From Flavobacteriaceae bacterium (GTDB lineage: Bacteria > Bacteroidota > Bacteroidia > Flavobacteriales > Flavobacteriaceae): a stretch of DNA of 33,230 nt. The notes under the pieces are model-generated. The model saw nothing but the letters and a program-made list of their open reading frames with translations. It did not search any database and was not told the DNA's origin. Made by a program: the position numbers and the translations under genes. Of the stretch, positions 1 through 8,137 are shown one piece after another (positions within the stretch are counted from its first letter, which is position 1; each line of letters starts with the position of its first letter). The stretch is taken from the NCBI GenBank assembly GCA_024763245.1, contig JANTFW010000014.1:1-33230 (forward strand), read 5' to 3'.

Positions 1-584
1 CCAATCACCTTAAAGTTGATATCGTTGATTTTAATATATGCACCGACCGGATTCTCGCCTTCTTCAAAGAGTTGTTTGTACACCGCTTCTTCAATAACAC
101 ATACCTTTTTACGTTCTTTAATATCGTTATCATTTAAGAAACGTCCATAGATTAAATCCTTCTTTTGCACCTGATTTAGTGTAGGATAATCGCCATAAAC
201 GGTCTCTGTAATAGTTTTAAGTCCATTGACAATAAGACTGCTTGCTCTATTTCTAGGCACAGCAAATTGCAAACCATCTATATTATTTTCAATGGCTTGT
301 ACATCGGCAGTTGTCAATCGAATAGTTCTTCCTGTCTGGAATCCTTTAAAAGGTTTTCCAGTTGATTGTCCCCATACAAAAACCGAATTGGTTGCAAAAC
401 CACCAAATTGCTTGTCGAAAAAGTTTTCAAAACCTCTGGCTAATCCCAAAAGAGTCACTAACAAAAAAACGCCCCACATTACCCCAAAAATAGTAATTAT
501 AGTACGAAGCACATTTTTTCGAATTCCTTCAAAAATCTCTTGCCAAGTATCAATATCAAATATAAATTTAAACATCTTTTTCAT
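1..584 (-). CDS. ABC transporter permease, MacB/FtsX type (partial, C-terminus beyond window)
   Basis: The reverse strand is open from an ATG at 584 to the window edge, giving 194 residues of a longer protein. It begins MKKMFKF, then IDTWQEIFEGIRKNVLRT, followed by one hydrophobic segment (about residues 28-48) and a periplasmic MacB_PCD-like region that contains GQSTGKPFKGFQTGR. The neighbouring permease has the matching WREIFQAISKNKLRT and KPYKGLQVGRR stretches, so the two are paralogues. The C-terminal FtsX membrane domain lies outside the window. The start is 3 bases after the upstream permease stop, so the two are co-translated. A second in-frame ATG is at 575. Likely role: one half of a dimeric permease of a MacB/LolC-type exporter; the substrate is unknown. 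Confidence 0.85.
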   Translation of the reverse strand, partial: MKKMFKFIFDIDTWQEIFEGIRKNVLRTIITIFGVMWGVFLLVTLLGLARGFENFFDKQFGGFATNSVFVWGQSTGKPFKGFQTGRTIRLTTADVQAIENNIDGLQFAVPRNRASSLIVNGLKTITETVYGDYPTLNQVQKKDLIYGRFLNDNDIKERKKVCVIEEAVYKQLFEEGENPVGAYIKINDINFKVI

Positions 585-587
585 CTA

Positions 588-1817
588 TTATCCTGCATTT
601 AAAGCTTCTATAGGTTTAATTCTCGCAGCCCTTTTGGCCGGTAAATAACCTGCTAATAATCCCGATAAAATCAAGGTTATAGTAGCTCCTATAACCAGAA
701 CATCGCTAACAGACGGGTCAATAATTTTATATTCCTCTAAAGTAGGTTTAATAAATCTTAAAATGGCCGTTCCGGCTAATAATCCACTATAACCGGCTAT
801 AGCTGTTATTAATATGGTTTCTTGAATAATCATACCTACAATGGATTTTGGGGTAGCCCCCAAAGCTTTTCTAATACCTAGTTCTTTAGTACGTTCTTTT
901 ACGACAAAAACCATAATATTACTTACACCGATAATTCCGGCAATTAATGTTCCCAACCCTATAATGAGTATGCCTACTGTTAAGCCAAACATTACCGCTC
1001 CAACGGCTTGATTCGCTTCGGCCATATTTTGGATAATAATACCACTTTGATCACGGGGTGCAACTTGGTGTTTTTCTTGAAATTTTTTCTTAATTTTTTT
1101 CCCAAATGCAATAGCTTCGCTATTACTCATAGTAGGACGAAAAGTCAGCCTGAGGTTATTGATATAATCGGTATTACCGTACATGCCTTGTAGTGTAGAA
1201 AGAGGTGTATAAATGTAGCGTTCATCATTATCTCCTCCCGGATCCGAAAATACACCTATAACTTTATAGTTAAATCCATCTAATGAAATATATTTATTTA
1301 GAGCACTTCGTCTTCCAAACAAATCCTTTTCGACCAAACGCCCTATGACGATTACTTTAGCCTTCTTTTTTAGGTCAAATTCTGAAAAAAAACGCCCTTT
1401 TTCTACCACTAATTCTTCCAAAAATTGTATATCAGGATGGCTTCCTCTAAGTTGATAATTAGAAGTTTCATTTTTGTAGATAGCTTTAACAAATTTAGTG
1501 TACAATGACGTTAAATACTGTATATCATCACCAAATTCGTCAACAATAAATTTGTAGTCATCATTTTTAAATTGAATTCTACGGCCTACCTGTAAGCCTT
1601 TATAGGGTTTTGTTGTCTTCCAACTTCTCACATAAATGGCATTGTTGGCATCTCCAGCAAACATTTCGGCAAAAGAATTTTTTAAACCATTACCTATCCC
1701 AAACAATAAGGTAAAAAGGAGTATTGCAAAAGCAATGGTAAAGCCGGTCAATACGGTCCGTAACTTATTCTTGCTAATAGCCTGAAAAATTTCCCGCCAA
1801 CGATCTAAATCAAACAT
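588..1817 (-). CDS. ABC transporter permease, MacB/FtsX type
   Basis: 409 residues, full length for the family. One N-terminal membrane helix (about 21-43) is followed by a large periplasmic MacB_PCD domain (about 45-265) and a C-terminal FtsX domain with three helices (about 276-305, 329-354, 371-393). The cytoplasmic ERTKELGIRKALGA stretch (308-321) and the terminal PAKRAARIKPIEAL (393-406) are the usual FtsX-domain signatures. Proteins of this type transmit ATP hydrolysis as mechanical movement across the inner membrane, for efflux or lipoprotein release. It lies between the ATPase gene (8 bases upstream) and a second permease. Two different permease genes with one ATPase suggest a heterodimer. 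No adaptor (HlyD-like) gene is visible; it could lie past the left edge. Confidence 0.9.
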   Translation of the reverse strand: MFDLDRWREIFQAISKNKLRTVLTGFTIAFAILLFTLLFGIGNGLKNSFAEMFAGDANNAIYVRSWKTTKPYKGLQVGRRIQFKNDDYKFIVDEFGDDIQYLTSLYTKFVKAIYKNETSNYQLRGSHPDIQFLEELVVEKGRFFSEFDLKKKAKVIVIGRLVEKDLFGRRSALNKYISLDGFNYKVIGVFSDPGGDNDERYIYTPLSTLQGMYGNTDYINNLRLTFRPTMSNSEAIAFGKKIKKKFQEKHQVAPRDQSGIIIQNMAEANQAVGAVMFGLTVGILIIGLGTLIAGIIGVSNIMVFVVKERTKELGIRKALGATPKSIVGMIIQETILITAIAGYSGLLAGTAILRFIKPTLEEYKIIDPSVSDVLVIGATITLILSGLLAGYLPAKRAARIKPIEALNAG

Positions 1818-1825
1818 CTTTGCCT

Positions 1826-2530
1826 TTATTTAGTAGTTATGGCTTTATCCGAATGTAGCACTTTTTCATCACTTACAATTATACCATCTTTTAGACGAAT
1901 AATTCTATCACTCATTTCGGCAATTTCTTCTTCATGAGTAATCACTACCAGTGTCATGCCCTCATCATTAATCTCTCTCAACAACTTCATCACACCGGCT
2001 GATGTTTCAGAATCTAAAGCCCCTGTTGGCTCATCAGCCAAGATCACTTTTGGATTACCTACTAGCGCTCTAGCCACAGCAACACGCTGTTTTTGTCCTC
2101 CGGACAATTCATTAGGCAAATGATGCGCCCAATCTTTAAGCCCTACCTTCTCTAAATATTGTAATGCTTTTTTATTGCGTTCTACACGCTTCATTCCTTG
2201 ATAATATAGAGGAAGTGCTACATTTTCCAAAGCATTTTTATAAGTTATCAGATTAAATGATTGGAAAATAAATCCTAAAAACTTGTTTCTTAAAATCGCA
2301 GCTTTCTTTTCATTAAGATTTTCGATAAGTTCCCCATTAAGATAGTATTCTCCTTCGTCATGGGTATCTAATAAACCAATGATATTTAACAAAGTGGATT
2401 TTCCGGAACCAGAAGAACCCATAATAGCAATAAACTCACCTTCTTTTACTTCTAGATCCAGTCCTTTCAGGACATGAAGTGAGGATTTACCCATGGGGTA
2501 AGACTTGTGTAATTTTTTAATGCGTATCAT
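1826..2530 (-). CDS. ABC transporter ATP-binding protein, LolD/MacB type
   Basis: 234 residues, a complete single nucleotide-binding domain. Visible motifs are Walker A GSSGSGKST (38-46), Q-loop Gln90, signature LSGGQKQR (142-149), Walker B VILADE (162-167), D-loop ALDS and H-loop His199 in VITHEEE. The phrase FQSFNLI after the Q-loop and the ADEPTGALDS stretch are typical of the LolD/MacB/FtsE subgroup. It is the first gene of a minus-strand operon with two MacB-type permeases, so it energises that exporter. Its start is 35 bases from the divergent DUF393 gene, so both promoters must be compact or overlapping. LolCDE, MacB and antimicrobial-peptide exporters cannot be told apart from this sequence. 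Confidence 0.92.
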   Translation of the reverse strand: MIRIKKLHKSYPMGKSSLHVLKGLDLEVKEGEFIAIMGSSGSGKSTLLNIIGLLDTHDEGEYYLNGELIENLNEKKAAILRNKFLGFIFQSFNLITYKNALENVALPLYYQGMKRVERNKKALQYLEKVGLKDWAHHLPNELSGGQKQRVAVARALVGNPKVILADEPTGALDSETSAGVMKLLREINDEGMTLVVITHEEEIAEMSDRIIRLKDGIIVSDEKVLHSDKAITTK

Positions 2531-2565
2531 TCAGTTAGTCTGCGTAAATTAGTTACTTTTACTTT

Positions 2566-2973
2566 ATGGAGCTAACCAAAAATAAAGATATTGTTCTGTT
2601 TGATGGTGTTTGTAATCTGTGCAATTGGTCTGTACAATTCATCATCAAACACGACAAGAAACAACACTTTGTTTTTACAGCTCTACAATCTGACGTTGCA
2701 AATGAAATTTTGTTACACTATCCTAAAAATATTACTAAAAAAGACAGTATTTTACTGATACAGAACCAGCAATTATTTTCAGAATCTACAGCTGTATTAA
2801 AGATAGTAAGACATTTTAAGGGTTTATGGAAACTATTACTTATCTTTTGGATTATACCAAGACCTCTTCGAGATGTTTTTTATCAATTTATTGCCAAATA
2901 CCGCTACCGTTGGTTTGGAAAAAAAGAAACATGTATGTTACCCTCGAAAGAAAATCAAAATCGATTTTTATAA
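2566..2973 (+). CDS. DCC-family (DUF393) thiol-disulfide oxidoreductase-like protein
   Basis: 135 residues. Near the N-terminus LFDGVCNLCNWSVQFI carries the DxxCxxC motif that names the DCC (DUF393) family, followed by a thioredoxin-like alternation of predicted strands and helices. A downstream stretch with conserved aromatic residues (FWIIPRPLRDVFYQFIAKYRY) is usual for the family. The two cysteines suggest a redox or disulfide role, but no substrate is established for the family. It is divergent from the ABC exporter operon and its stop lies 1 base from the stop of the convergent symporter gene, so 3' ends of the two transcripts probably overlap. Confidence 0.85.
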   Translation: MELTKNKDIVLFDGVCNLCNWSVQFIIKHDKKQHFVFTALQSDVANEILLHYPKNITKKDSILLIQNQQLFSESTAVLKIVRHFKGLWKLLLIFWIIPRPLRDVFYQFIAKYRYRWFGKKETCMLPSKENQNRFL

Positions 2974-2974
2974 T

Positions 2975-4276
2975 TTACTGTTCATAATTATCATCCCATT
3001 CTTTTACGTGGGGTTCACCCAACTTACCTACAGATTTTGCCACTAACATAGACACGGTGGCATCACCGGTAACATTAACCGTAGTTCTACACATATCTAA
3101 GGGCCGATCAATAGCAAATATCAATGCTAAACCGGCTTCAGGAATTCCTGCTTGTGCCAAGACAATAACAAGCATGACCATACCGGCACCAGGTACCGCT
3201 GCAGATCCTATAGATGCTAGGGTTGCTGTGGCAATTATCCCTAACTGTGTACCTAGTGTTAAATCCATACCAAAGGCTTGTGCGATAAATACAGCCGCTA
3301 CGGCTTGGTATAAACTGGTTCCATCCATATTAATAGTAGCTCCTATAGGCAAAACAAAACTAGATACCTCTTCATCTACACCCAAATGTTCCGAAACTCT
3401 TTCCATAGTAACCGGAAGCGTTGCAGCACTACTACTAGTGGAAAAAGCCAAAAGTTGTGCCGGTGAAATGCCTTTCATAAAAAAGCTCGGAGATTTCTTG
3501 GTGAAAATCATTACAAAAAAAGTATAAAGCACAATCATTAAAACCAATCCTAGCAGCACCGTAAAGGCGTACCAAGCTAATGCCTTAAATAAATCTATAC
3601 TCGGAGATTCTACGACCAACGCAGCAAGCAATGCAAAAACACCATAAGGTGCCGCCAACATTATTAAGTCGATCATCTTTAGAATTACTTCATTAAAGCC
3701 ATCAAAAAAATCTTTTACCGGTTTTGATTTTTCTTCAGGAATGAGAATTAGTCCTATTCCAAAAAAGATGGCAAAAAAGATTACTTGCAACATATTTCTA
3801 TTATTTCCGGAAGCATGAATAATATTATCCGGCACTAAGTCTATCAATGCTTGTAAAGGGCCATTTTGCTTTTGGTTGACCGCAGCTTCTTTATATTTTT
3901 GTGTGTTTTTAGAATAATTGTTTACCAATTCCGTTCTCGTTTTCTCTGTTATAGAATTACCGGGTTTAATAATGTTAACTAAGCCAAGACCAATAGAAAC
4001 CGCCAAAACAGTAGTTAGGATATAAATAGCTATAGTTCTACCACCCATTTTGGATAATTTTGAAATATCCTTTAGATCGGAAACACCTTTTATTAAAGAA
4101 GCCAAAATCAAAGGAACAGCAATTAGTTTTAAAGAATTAATAAATATCTTCCCAAAGGGTTTTACCCAATCTTGTATTAGCTCTCTTCCATTTTCAAAAT
4201 TTGAAAAAATAATACCCACTAAAACTCCTAAAACCATTCCTAAAAGTATTTTCCAATGTAAAGCTAATTTCTTCAT
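2975..4276 (-). CDS. Dicarboxylate/acidic amino acid:cation symporter (DAACS/SDF family)
   Basis: 433 residues with eight predicted membrane helices and two re-entrant hairpins in the GltPh/DctA fold. Diagnostic motifs are the serine-rich hairpin AFSTSSSAATLP (277-288), NMDGT (316-320) and the substrate/cation site DMCRTTVNVTGD (394-405). Asp394, Arg397, Thr398, Asn401 and Asp405 fall in the order known for GltPh. The arginine normally binds the side-chain carboxylate of aspartate, glutamate or C4-dicarboxylates, so an acidic substrate is inferred. The insert at about 105-140 (charged, Lys/Asn rich) lies in an extracellular loop. It is monocistronic, convergent with DUF393 and divergent from the DUF937 gene across a 116-base gap. 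Confidence 0.93.
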   Translation of the reverse strand: MKKLALHWKILLGMVLGVLVGIIFSNFENGRELIQDWVKPFGKIFINSLKLIAVPLILASLIKGVSDLKDISKLSKMGGRTIAIYILTTVLAVSIGLGLVNIIKPGNSITEKTRTELVNNYSKNTQKYKEAAVNQKQNGPLQALIDLVPDNIIHASGNNRNMLQVIFFAIFFGIGLILIPEEKSKPVKDFFDGFNEVILKMIDLIMLAAPYGVFALLAALVVESPSIDLFKALAWYAFTVLLGLVLMIVLYTFFVMIFTKKSPSFFMKGISPAQLLAFSTSSSAATLPVTMERVSEHLGVDEEVSSFVLPIGATINMDGTSLYQAVAAVFIAQAFGMDLTLGTQLGIIATATLASIGSAAVPGAGMVMLVIVLAQAGIPEAGLALIFAIDRPLDMCRTTVNVTGDATVSMLVAKSVGKLGEPHVKEWDDNYEQ

Positions 4277-4392
4277 GTTTTTTCGTTTAAAAAATTTCGG
4301 AAAGTTACTAAAAAAAAACTATTTAATAATTGATATAAAAATTGTATATTGCAAACTAATAATTTTTTAACCCAATAAAAAACAACAGTATT

Positions 4393-5037
4393 ATGTCAGG
4401 AATTTTAGATTTATTAAACGGCCCGATGGGGCAAATGTTAATTGATGGTGCCGGAAAGCAATTAGGTATGAAACAAGACCAAGCCGGTAGTGCTATACAA
4501 GCTGCCTTACCCTTAATTTTAGGAGCTATGAAAAACAATGCTTCTACACCAGAAGGGGCATCTGGATTACTAAAAGCGCTAAGTGACGATAAACACAGTG
4601 GTGGTATTTTAGATAATCTAGGAAATATTCTAGGAGGAGGGAACATTGATGATGATGTGTTACAAGACGGAGCTGGAATTTTGGGCCATGTTTTTGGAGG
4701 AAAAGAAGAGAATGTTGCCAATGCAGTGAGTAAGTCCAGTGGTATTGATATGGGGCAGGCTATGAACATTTTAAAAGTTGCCGCTCCTTTTATCATGGGA
4801 TATTTAGGTAAGGAAAAAAGAGAAAAAAACATTTCAGATGAAAATGGTATTGGCGATTTACTAGGAGGTGTACTAGGTGGAGAATCTAAACAAAGCCAAA
4901 GTCTTGTCAATCAATTATTAGATGCCGATGGTGACGGAAGTATTATTGATGATGTTGCCGGAATGTTATTAAGTGGTAGCTCTGGTAAAAAAGGAGGCTT
5001 AGGAGGTTTACTCGGCGGCCTTTTTGGCGGAAAATAA
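4393..5037 (+). CDS. DUF937 domain protein with calcium-loop-like and Gly-rich C-terminus
   Basis: 214 residues, no signal peptide or membrane helix. The N-terminal part (about 1-145) is a helical DUF937-type domain (MSGILDLLNGPMGQML, a Gln/Ala-rich first helix, then APFIMGYLGK). At 177-187 there is DADGDGSIIDD, an acidic loop like an EF-hand or dockerin calcium loop. The last 20 residues are a Gly/Leu/Lys tail. Function is not established for the family. A possible weak promoter -7 element, TATATTGC, lies at 4345-4352. A strong terminator follows at 5057-5110, so this is probably a single-gene transcript. A long open frame on the opposite strand is only the shadow of its Gly/Ala-rich codons. 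Confidence 0.8.
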   Translation: MSGILDLLNGPMGQMLIDGAGKQLGMKQDQAGSAIQAALPLILGAMKNNASTPEGASGLLKALSDDKHSGGILDNLGNILGGGNIDDDVLQDGAGILGHVFGGKEENVANAVSKSSGIDMGQAMNILKVAAPFIMGYLGKEKREKNISDENGIGDLLGGVLGGESKQSQSLVNQLLDADGDGSIIDDVAGMLLSGSSGKKGGLGGLLGGLFGGK

Positions 5038-5056
5038 GAGCGCTAAAAAATAAATT

Positions 5057-5110
5057 AAAAAGTCTGATTCATGAGTATTTTCTATTCTCTTGAATCAGAC
5101 TTTTTCTTTT
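5057..5110 (+). terminator. Intrinsic terminator after the DUF937 gene
   Basis: A perfect 15-base inverted repeat: AAAAAGTCTGATTCA (5057-5071) and TGAATCAGACTTTTT (5091-5105). The 19-base loop can be closed further by GAG/CTC pairs (5073-5075 with 5087-5089). The right arm runs into TTTTTCTTTT, a U-tract in the plus-strand RNA. The A-rich left arm means it could also terminate in the opposite direction. Confidence 0.9.
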
Positions 5111-5170
5111 AGCTATACTCTTACGCTTTAATCGTTATTTTTTTTAGAAACGGATGTATAATTTTACAAT

Positions 5171-5479
5171 ATGATAAAACAACTAATGCATAGATGGGGT
5201 GTCCGGTCTAACATTCAGGTTATACTAATTATTCTAACATTTGCCTTAACAGGTTCTGCATCGTTATTTTTATCAGACATTATTATAGAATCCCTGCAAA
5301 TAACCAGTGAAAATACTCCCGTTTTTCTATATTGGGGAGTATTTATAAGTAGCAATCTTTTGGTTTACCAAATAGTATTACTACTGATTGGTAGTTTGTT
5401 AGGTCAGTTTTCCTTCTTCTGGGAGTTTGAAAAACGAGTAGTAAAAAAGATTTGGAGTCTAAAAAAATTGATAACTTAG
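5171..5479 (+). CDS. Small DUF6787-like membrane protein
   Basis: 102 residues. A short basic N-terminus containing HRWGV is followed by a hydrophobic segment (about 17-36), a loop with the aromatic FLYWGVF, a second hydrophobic segment (about 60-82), then GQFSFFWEFEKRVVKKI. The WGV near the start and the G-QF-FFW-FEK end match the small two-helix DUF6787 proteins common in Flavobacteriia, which I recognise only as a family of unknown function. It lies after the DUF937 terminator and must have its own start signal; TAATTTTA at 5159-5166 would give a near-leaderless message. It ends 3 bases from the convergent parC gene. Confidence 0.75.
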   Translation: MIKQLMHRWGVRSNIQVILIILTFALTGSASLFLSDIIIESLQITSENTPVFLYWGVFISSNLLVYQIVLLLIGSLLGQFSFFWEFEKRVVKKIWSLKKLIT

Positions 5480-5482
5480 GAA

Positions 5483-8116
5483 TTAAAAAAGCAGTGTTTG
5501 CCCATCCTCCTCTATAGGTGGTGTTGAATCGTCATCATCATCAATATTTGTTGATTTGGATGTAGCCTTTTCTATATTCTCATCTTTAACTTCAATGGCA
5601 TCTACCTCTATATCCTCAATATGAGGATCTTCATAAACTAATGATTCTAACGTATTTACTTGTTTTATTCTTTCTTTGGTAACTAAATTTCCTAAAGCAT
5701 TAATACCTTTAACATCAATAAATTCCTCAGCATTTATCTCTAAGGAATTCATATTTTTTTTACTAAATATTATTTCAAAAACAGGTCTATAATCTGTAGA
5801 AACCATTTCTAATTGTGATTTAGGATGGTCTGAGATAATTACTTCTATTTTATCAGGATTTTCAATTAAAAATCTTTTGAGATAATACCGTTCCCGTTGA
5901 CCATCAAAATAAACCACTGTAATGGGTTTATTCGGTATCCATTTTTCAAGGACTATAGTATCTTCGTCAAAATGCATGCTTACATCTGGAATAGCCGTCT
6001 TTAAGTTTCCATGTTGATTGATAATCAGTAATCTGTCTTTAGGTTTAAACTCCCCTAATAGCTCACCTCTTTCATCTACATTAAGACGCATTACGGCATC
6101 ATCAAACCATATTTTTCTTGGTTTTAGCGTAGAGATTCCTTCTGCCTTTTGCATCACTTTTTTAATAGCATGTTTGGTAACGGTATTGCCTCTTACACCT
6201 CTCCCTTTAACAGCTAGTTCAGAAAAATCAATATCCCATTTTAACTTTTTTAGATGACCCACAGCCCGCAAATATACCGTAACTATTTCTGCTTCACCAT
6301 TAGAATTTGCCGTAAAATACCATACTTTAGAATTGGGTTTGCCTGTCGTTAAATCATATTCCTTATCCCGTGTAACACCTGACACATAAAAACGTTTCAT
6401 ATAACTGGCTCCGGAACGACCATCGCGGTATATCATATTGTAAACAGTACGTTTGTCGTTCTTTATAAAGATGGCAACATGAATAATATCCTTACCTACA
6501 AAAGTTTTTGAATCTACCTTAGTGATTATCATCTTACCATCAGCTCTAAACACAATGACATCATCAATATCGGCACAATCTGTCACAAATTCATCTTTTT
6601 TAAGCGACGTACCTATAAATCCTTCTTCTCTATTTACGTAAAGTTTTGTATTACGCATCACCACTTTTGTCGCCTCAATATCTTCAAAAAGTCTTATTTC
6701 CGTTTTACGTTCACGTCCTTTACCGTATTTTTTCTTTAAATTTTTAAAATAATCTATCACATAGGCAATCAGATTACTTAAGTGGTGATTAACCCCTGCA
6801 ATTTTATCTTCCAAAGCCTCAATTAATTGATTGGCTTTATCAATATCAAACTTAGAAATTTTCTTAATTTTAATTTCTGTTAGTCGAATGATATCTTCTT
6901 GGGTAACGGCTCTTTTTAGATGTTTTGTATAGGGTTTTAAACCTTTTTCTATGGCTTTTAACACCCCTTCCCAGCTCGTTTCTTCTTCAATATCTCGATA
7001 GATCCGGTTCTCAATAAAAATTCGCTCTAGAGAGGCAAAATGCCATTGTTCTTGTAGTTCATCTAATTGAATCTCTAATTCCATTCGCAACAAATCTACC
7101 GTGTGATCTGTAGAACGTTTCAAGACTTCTTTTACACCGATAAAGACAGGTTTATTCTTGTCAATAACACAACATAAGGGTGATATTGACACTTCACAAC
7201 TGGTAAAAGCATATAAAGCATCTATCGTTTTGTCGGGAGACACGTTATTTGGAAGATGAATTAAAATCTCTACCGATGCAGACGTATTATCCTCAATTTT
7301 ATTAATTTTAATCTTTTTCTTTTCATTGGCTTTGATAATGCTATCAATCAATGAGGAGGTAGTCATACCAAAAGGTAGTTCAGAAATAATCAGTGTTTTT
7401 TTGTCGAACTGTGCAATCTTAACACGTACTCGTATCTTACCACCACGCTTTCCGTCTTTATAATCTGATACATCTGCTACACCACCTGTTTGAAAATCCG
7501 GAATTAAGGTAAAGCTTCGTCCCTTAAGATATTTAATAGAAGCATCTATTAATTCATTAAAATTGTGAGGGACTATTTTGGTAGATAAACCTACTGCGAT
7601 TCCTTCTGCCCCTTGAGCTAAAAGTAAAGGAAATTTTACCGGTAAATCTATAGGTTCTTTTTTTCGTCCATCGTAAGTGGCTTGCCACTCGGTTGTTTTA
7701 GGATTAAAAACTACTTCAGATGCAAACTTTGACAAACGGGCCTCTATATATCGGGGAGCCGCCGCTCGATCTCCGGTTAAAATATTACCCCAATTACCTT
7801 GGGTGTCTATCAACAATTCTTTTTGCCCCAACTGCACCATTGCATCAGCAATACTCGCATCTCCATGAGGGTGATATTGCATCGTATGCCCCACCAAATT
7901 AGCCACCTTATTGTATCGACCATCATCCAAATCTTTCATAGACTGCATAATACGTCTTTGAACCGGCTTAAAACCATCTTCGACAGAAGGAACAGCACGT
8001 TCTAAAATAACATAAGATGCATAATCTAAAAACCAATTTTTATACATCCCGGTCACCTTAGTGATCGTTTCTTGTGTTTGGTTTTTAAATTCGTTATTAG
8101 TTTGGTCGTCGTTCAT
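5483..8116 (-). CDS. parC: DNA topoisomerase IV subunit A
   Basis: 877 residues of the GyrA/ParC family. It forms the breakage-reunion subunit that, with ParE, decatenates daughter chromosomes. The winged-helix region carries HPHGDASIAD (82-91). The active-site Tyr123 lies in RAAAPRYIEARLS. The QGNWGNILTGD stretch before it is the form used by Bacteroidota ParC. The C-terminal part (about 520-810) is the DNA-binding beta-propeller, and a strongly acidic tail (poly-Asp) ends at GQTLLF. The residue aligned with GyrA Ser83 is Ala87, while Asp91 aligns with Asp87. It lies 21 bases after parE and is surely co-transcribed. It is called ParC, not GyrA, because of the parE partner and the absence of a clear GyrA-box. 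Confidence 0.93.
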   Translation of the reverse strand: MNDDQTNNEFKNQTQETITKVTGMYKNWFLDYASYVILERAVPSVEDGFKPVQRRIMQSMKDLDDGRYNKVANLVGHTMQYHPHGDASIADAMVQLGQKELLIDTQGNWGNILTGDRAAAPRYIEARLSKFASEVVFNPKTTEWQATYDGRKKEPIDLPVKFPLLLAQGAEGIAVGLSTKIVPHNFNELIDASIKYLKGRSFTLIPDFQTGGVADVSDYKDGKRGGKIRVRVKIAQFDKKTLIISELPFGMTTSSLIDSIIKANEKKKIKINKIEDNTSASVEILIHLPNNVSPDKTIDALYAFTSCEVSISPLCCVIDKNKPVFIGVKEVLKRSTDHTVDLLRMELEIQLDELQEQWHFASLERIFIENRIYRDIEEETSWEGVLKAIEKGLKPYTKHLKRAVTQEDIIRLTEIKIKKISKFDIDKANQLIEALEDKIAGVNHHLSNLIAYVIDYFKNLKKKYGKGRERKTEIRLFEDIEATKVVMRNTKLYVNREEGFIGTSLKKDEFVTDCADIDDVIVFRADGKMIITKVDSKTFVGKDIIHVAIFIKNDKRTVYNMIYRDGRSGASYMKRFYVSGVTRDKEYDLTTGKPNSKVWYFTANSNGEAEIVTVYLRAVGHLKKLKWDIDFSELAVKGRGVRGNTVTKHAIKKVMQKAEGISTLKPRKIWFDDAVMRLNVDERGELLGEFKPKDRLLIINQHGNLKTAIPDVSMHFDEDTIVLEKWIPNKPITVVYFDGQRERYYLKRFLIENPDKIEVIISDHPKSQLEMVSTDYRPVFEIIFSKKNMNSLEINAEEFIDVKGINALGNLVTKERIKQVNTLESLVYEDPHIEDIEVDAIEVKDENIEKATSKSTNIDDDDDSTPPIEEDGQTLLF

Positions 8117-8137
8117 AATACTATTCTCGAAAAGAAT

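Noticed and set aside
226-648. 140-codon plus-strand frame overlapping the two permease genes
   Set aside because: It spans the junction of two well-supported genes on the other strand and has no recognisable domain.
3057-3527. 156-codon open frame antisense to the symporter
   Set aside because: Low-complexity Ala/Thr/Ile composition that follows from the codon use of the opposite strand; the symporter motifs are unambiguous.
4277-4392. A clear promoter for the symporter (minus strand TAACTTTC at 4300-4307)
   Set aside because: The last base of the -7 element is wrong and no -33 element is present at the right distance, so it is not listed as a feature.
4356-4910. Long open frame antisense to the DUF937 gene (Ser/Pro rich)
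   Set aside because: It mirrors the Gly/Ala-rich codons of the real gene, has no family features, and would need transcription against a gene with a clear domain.
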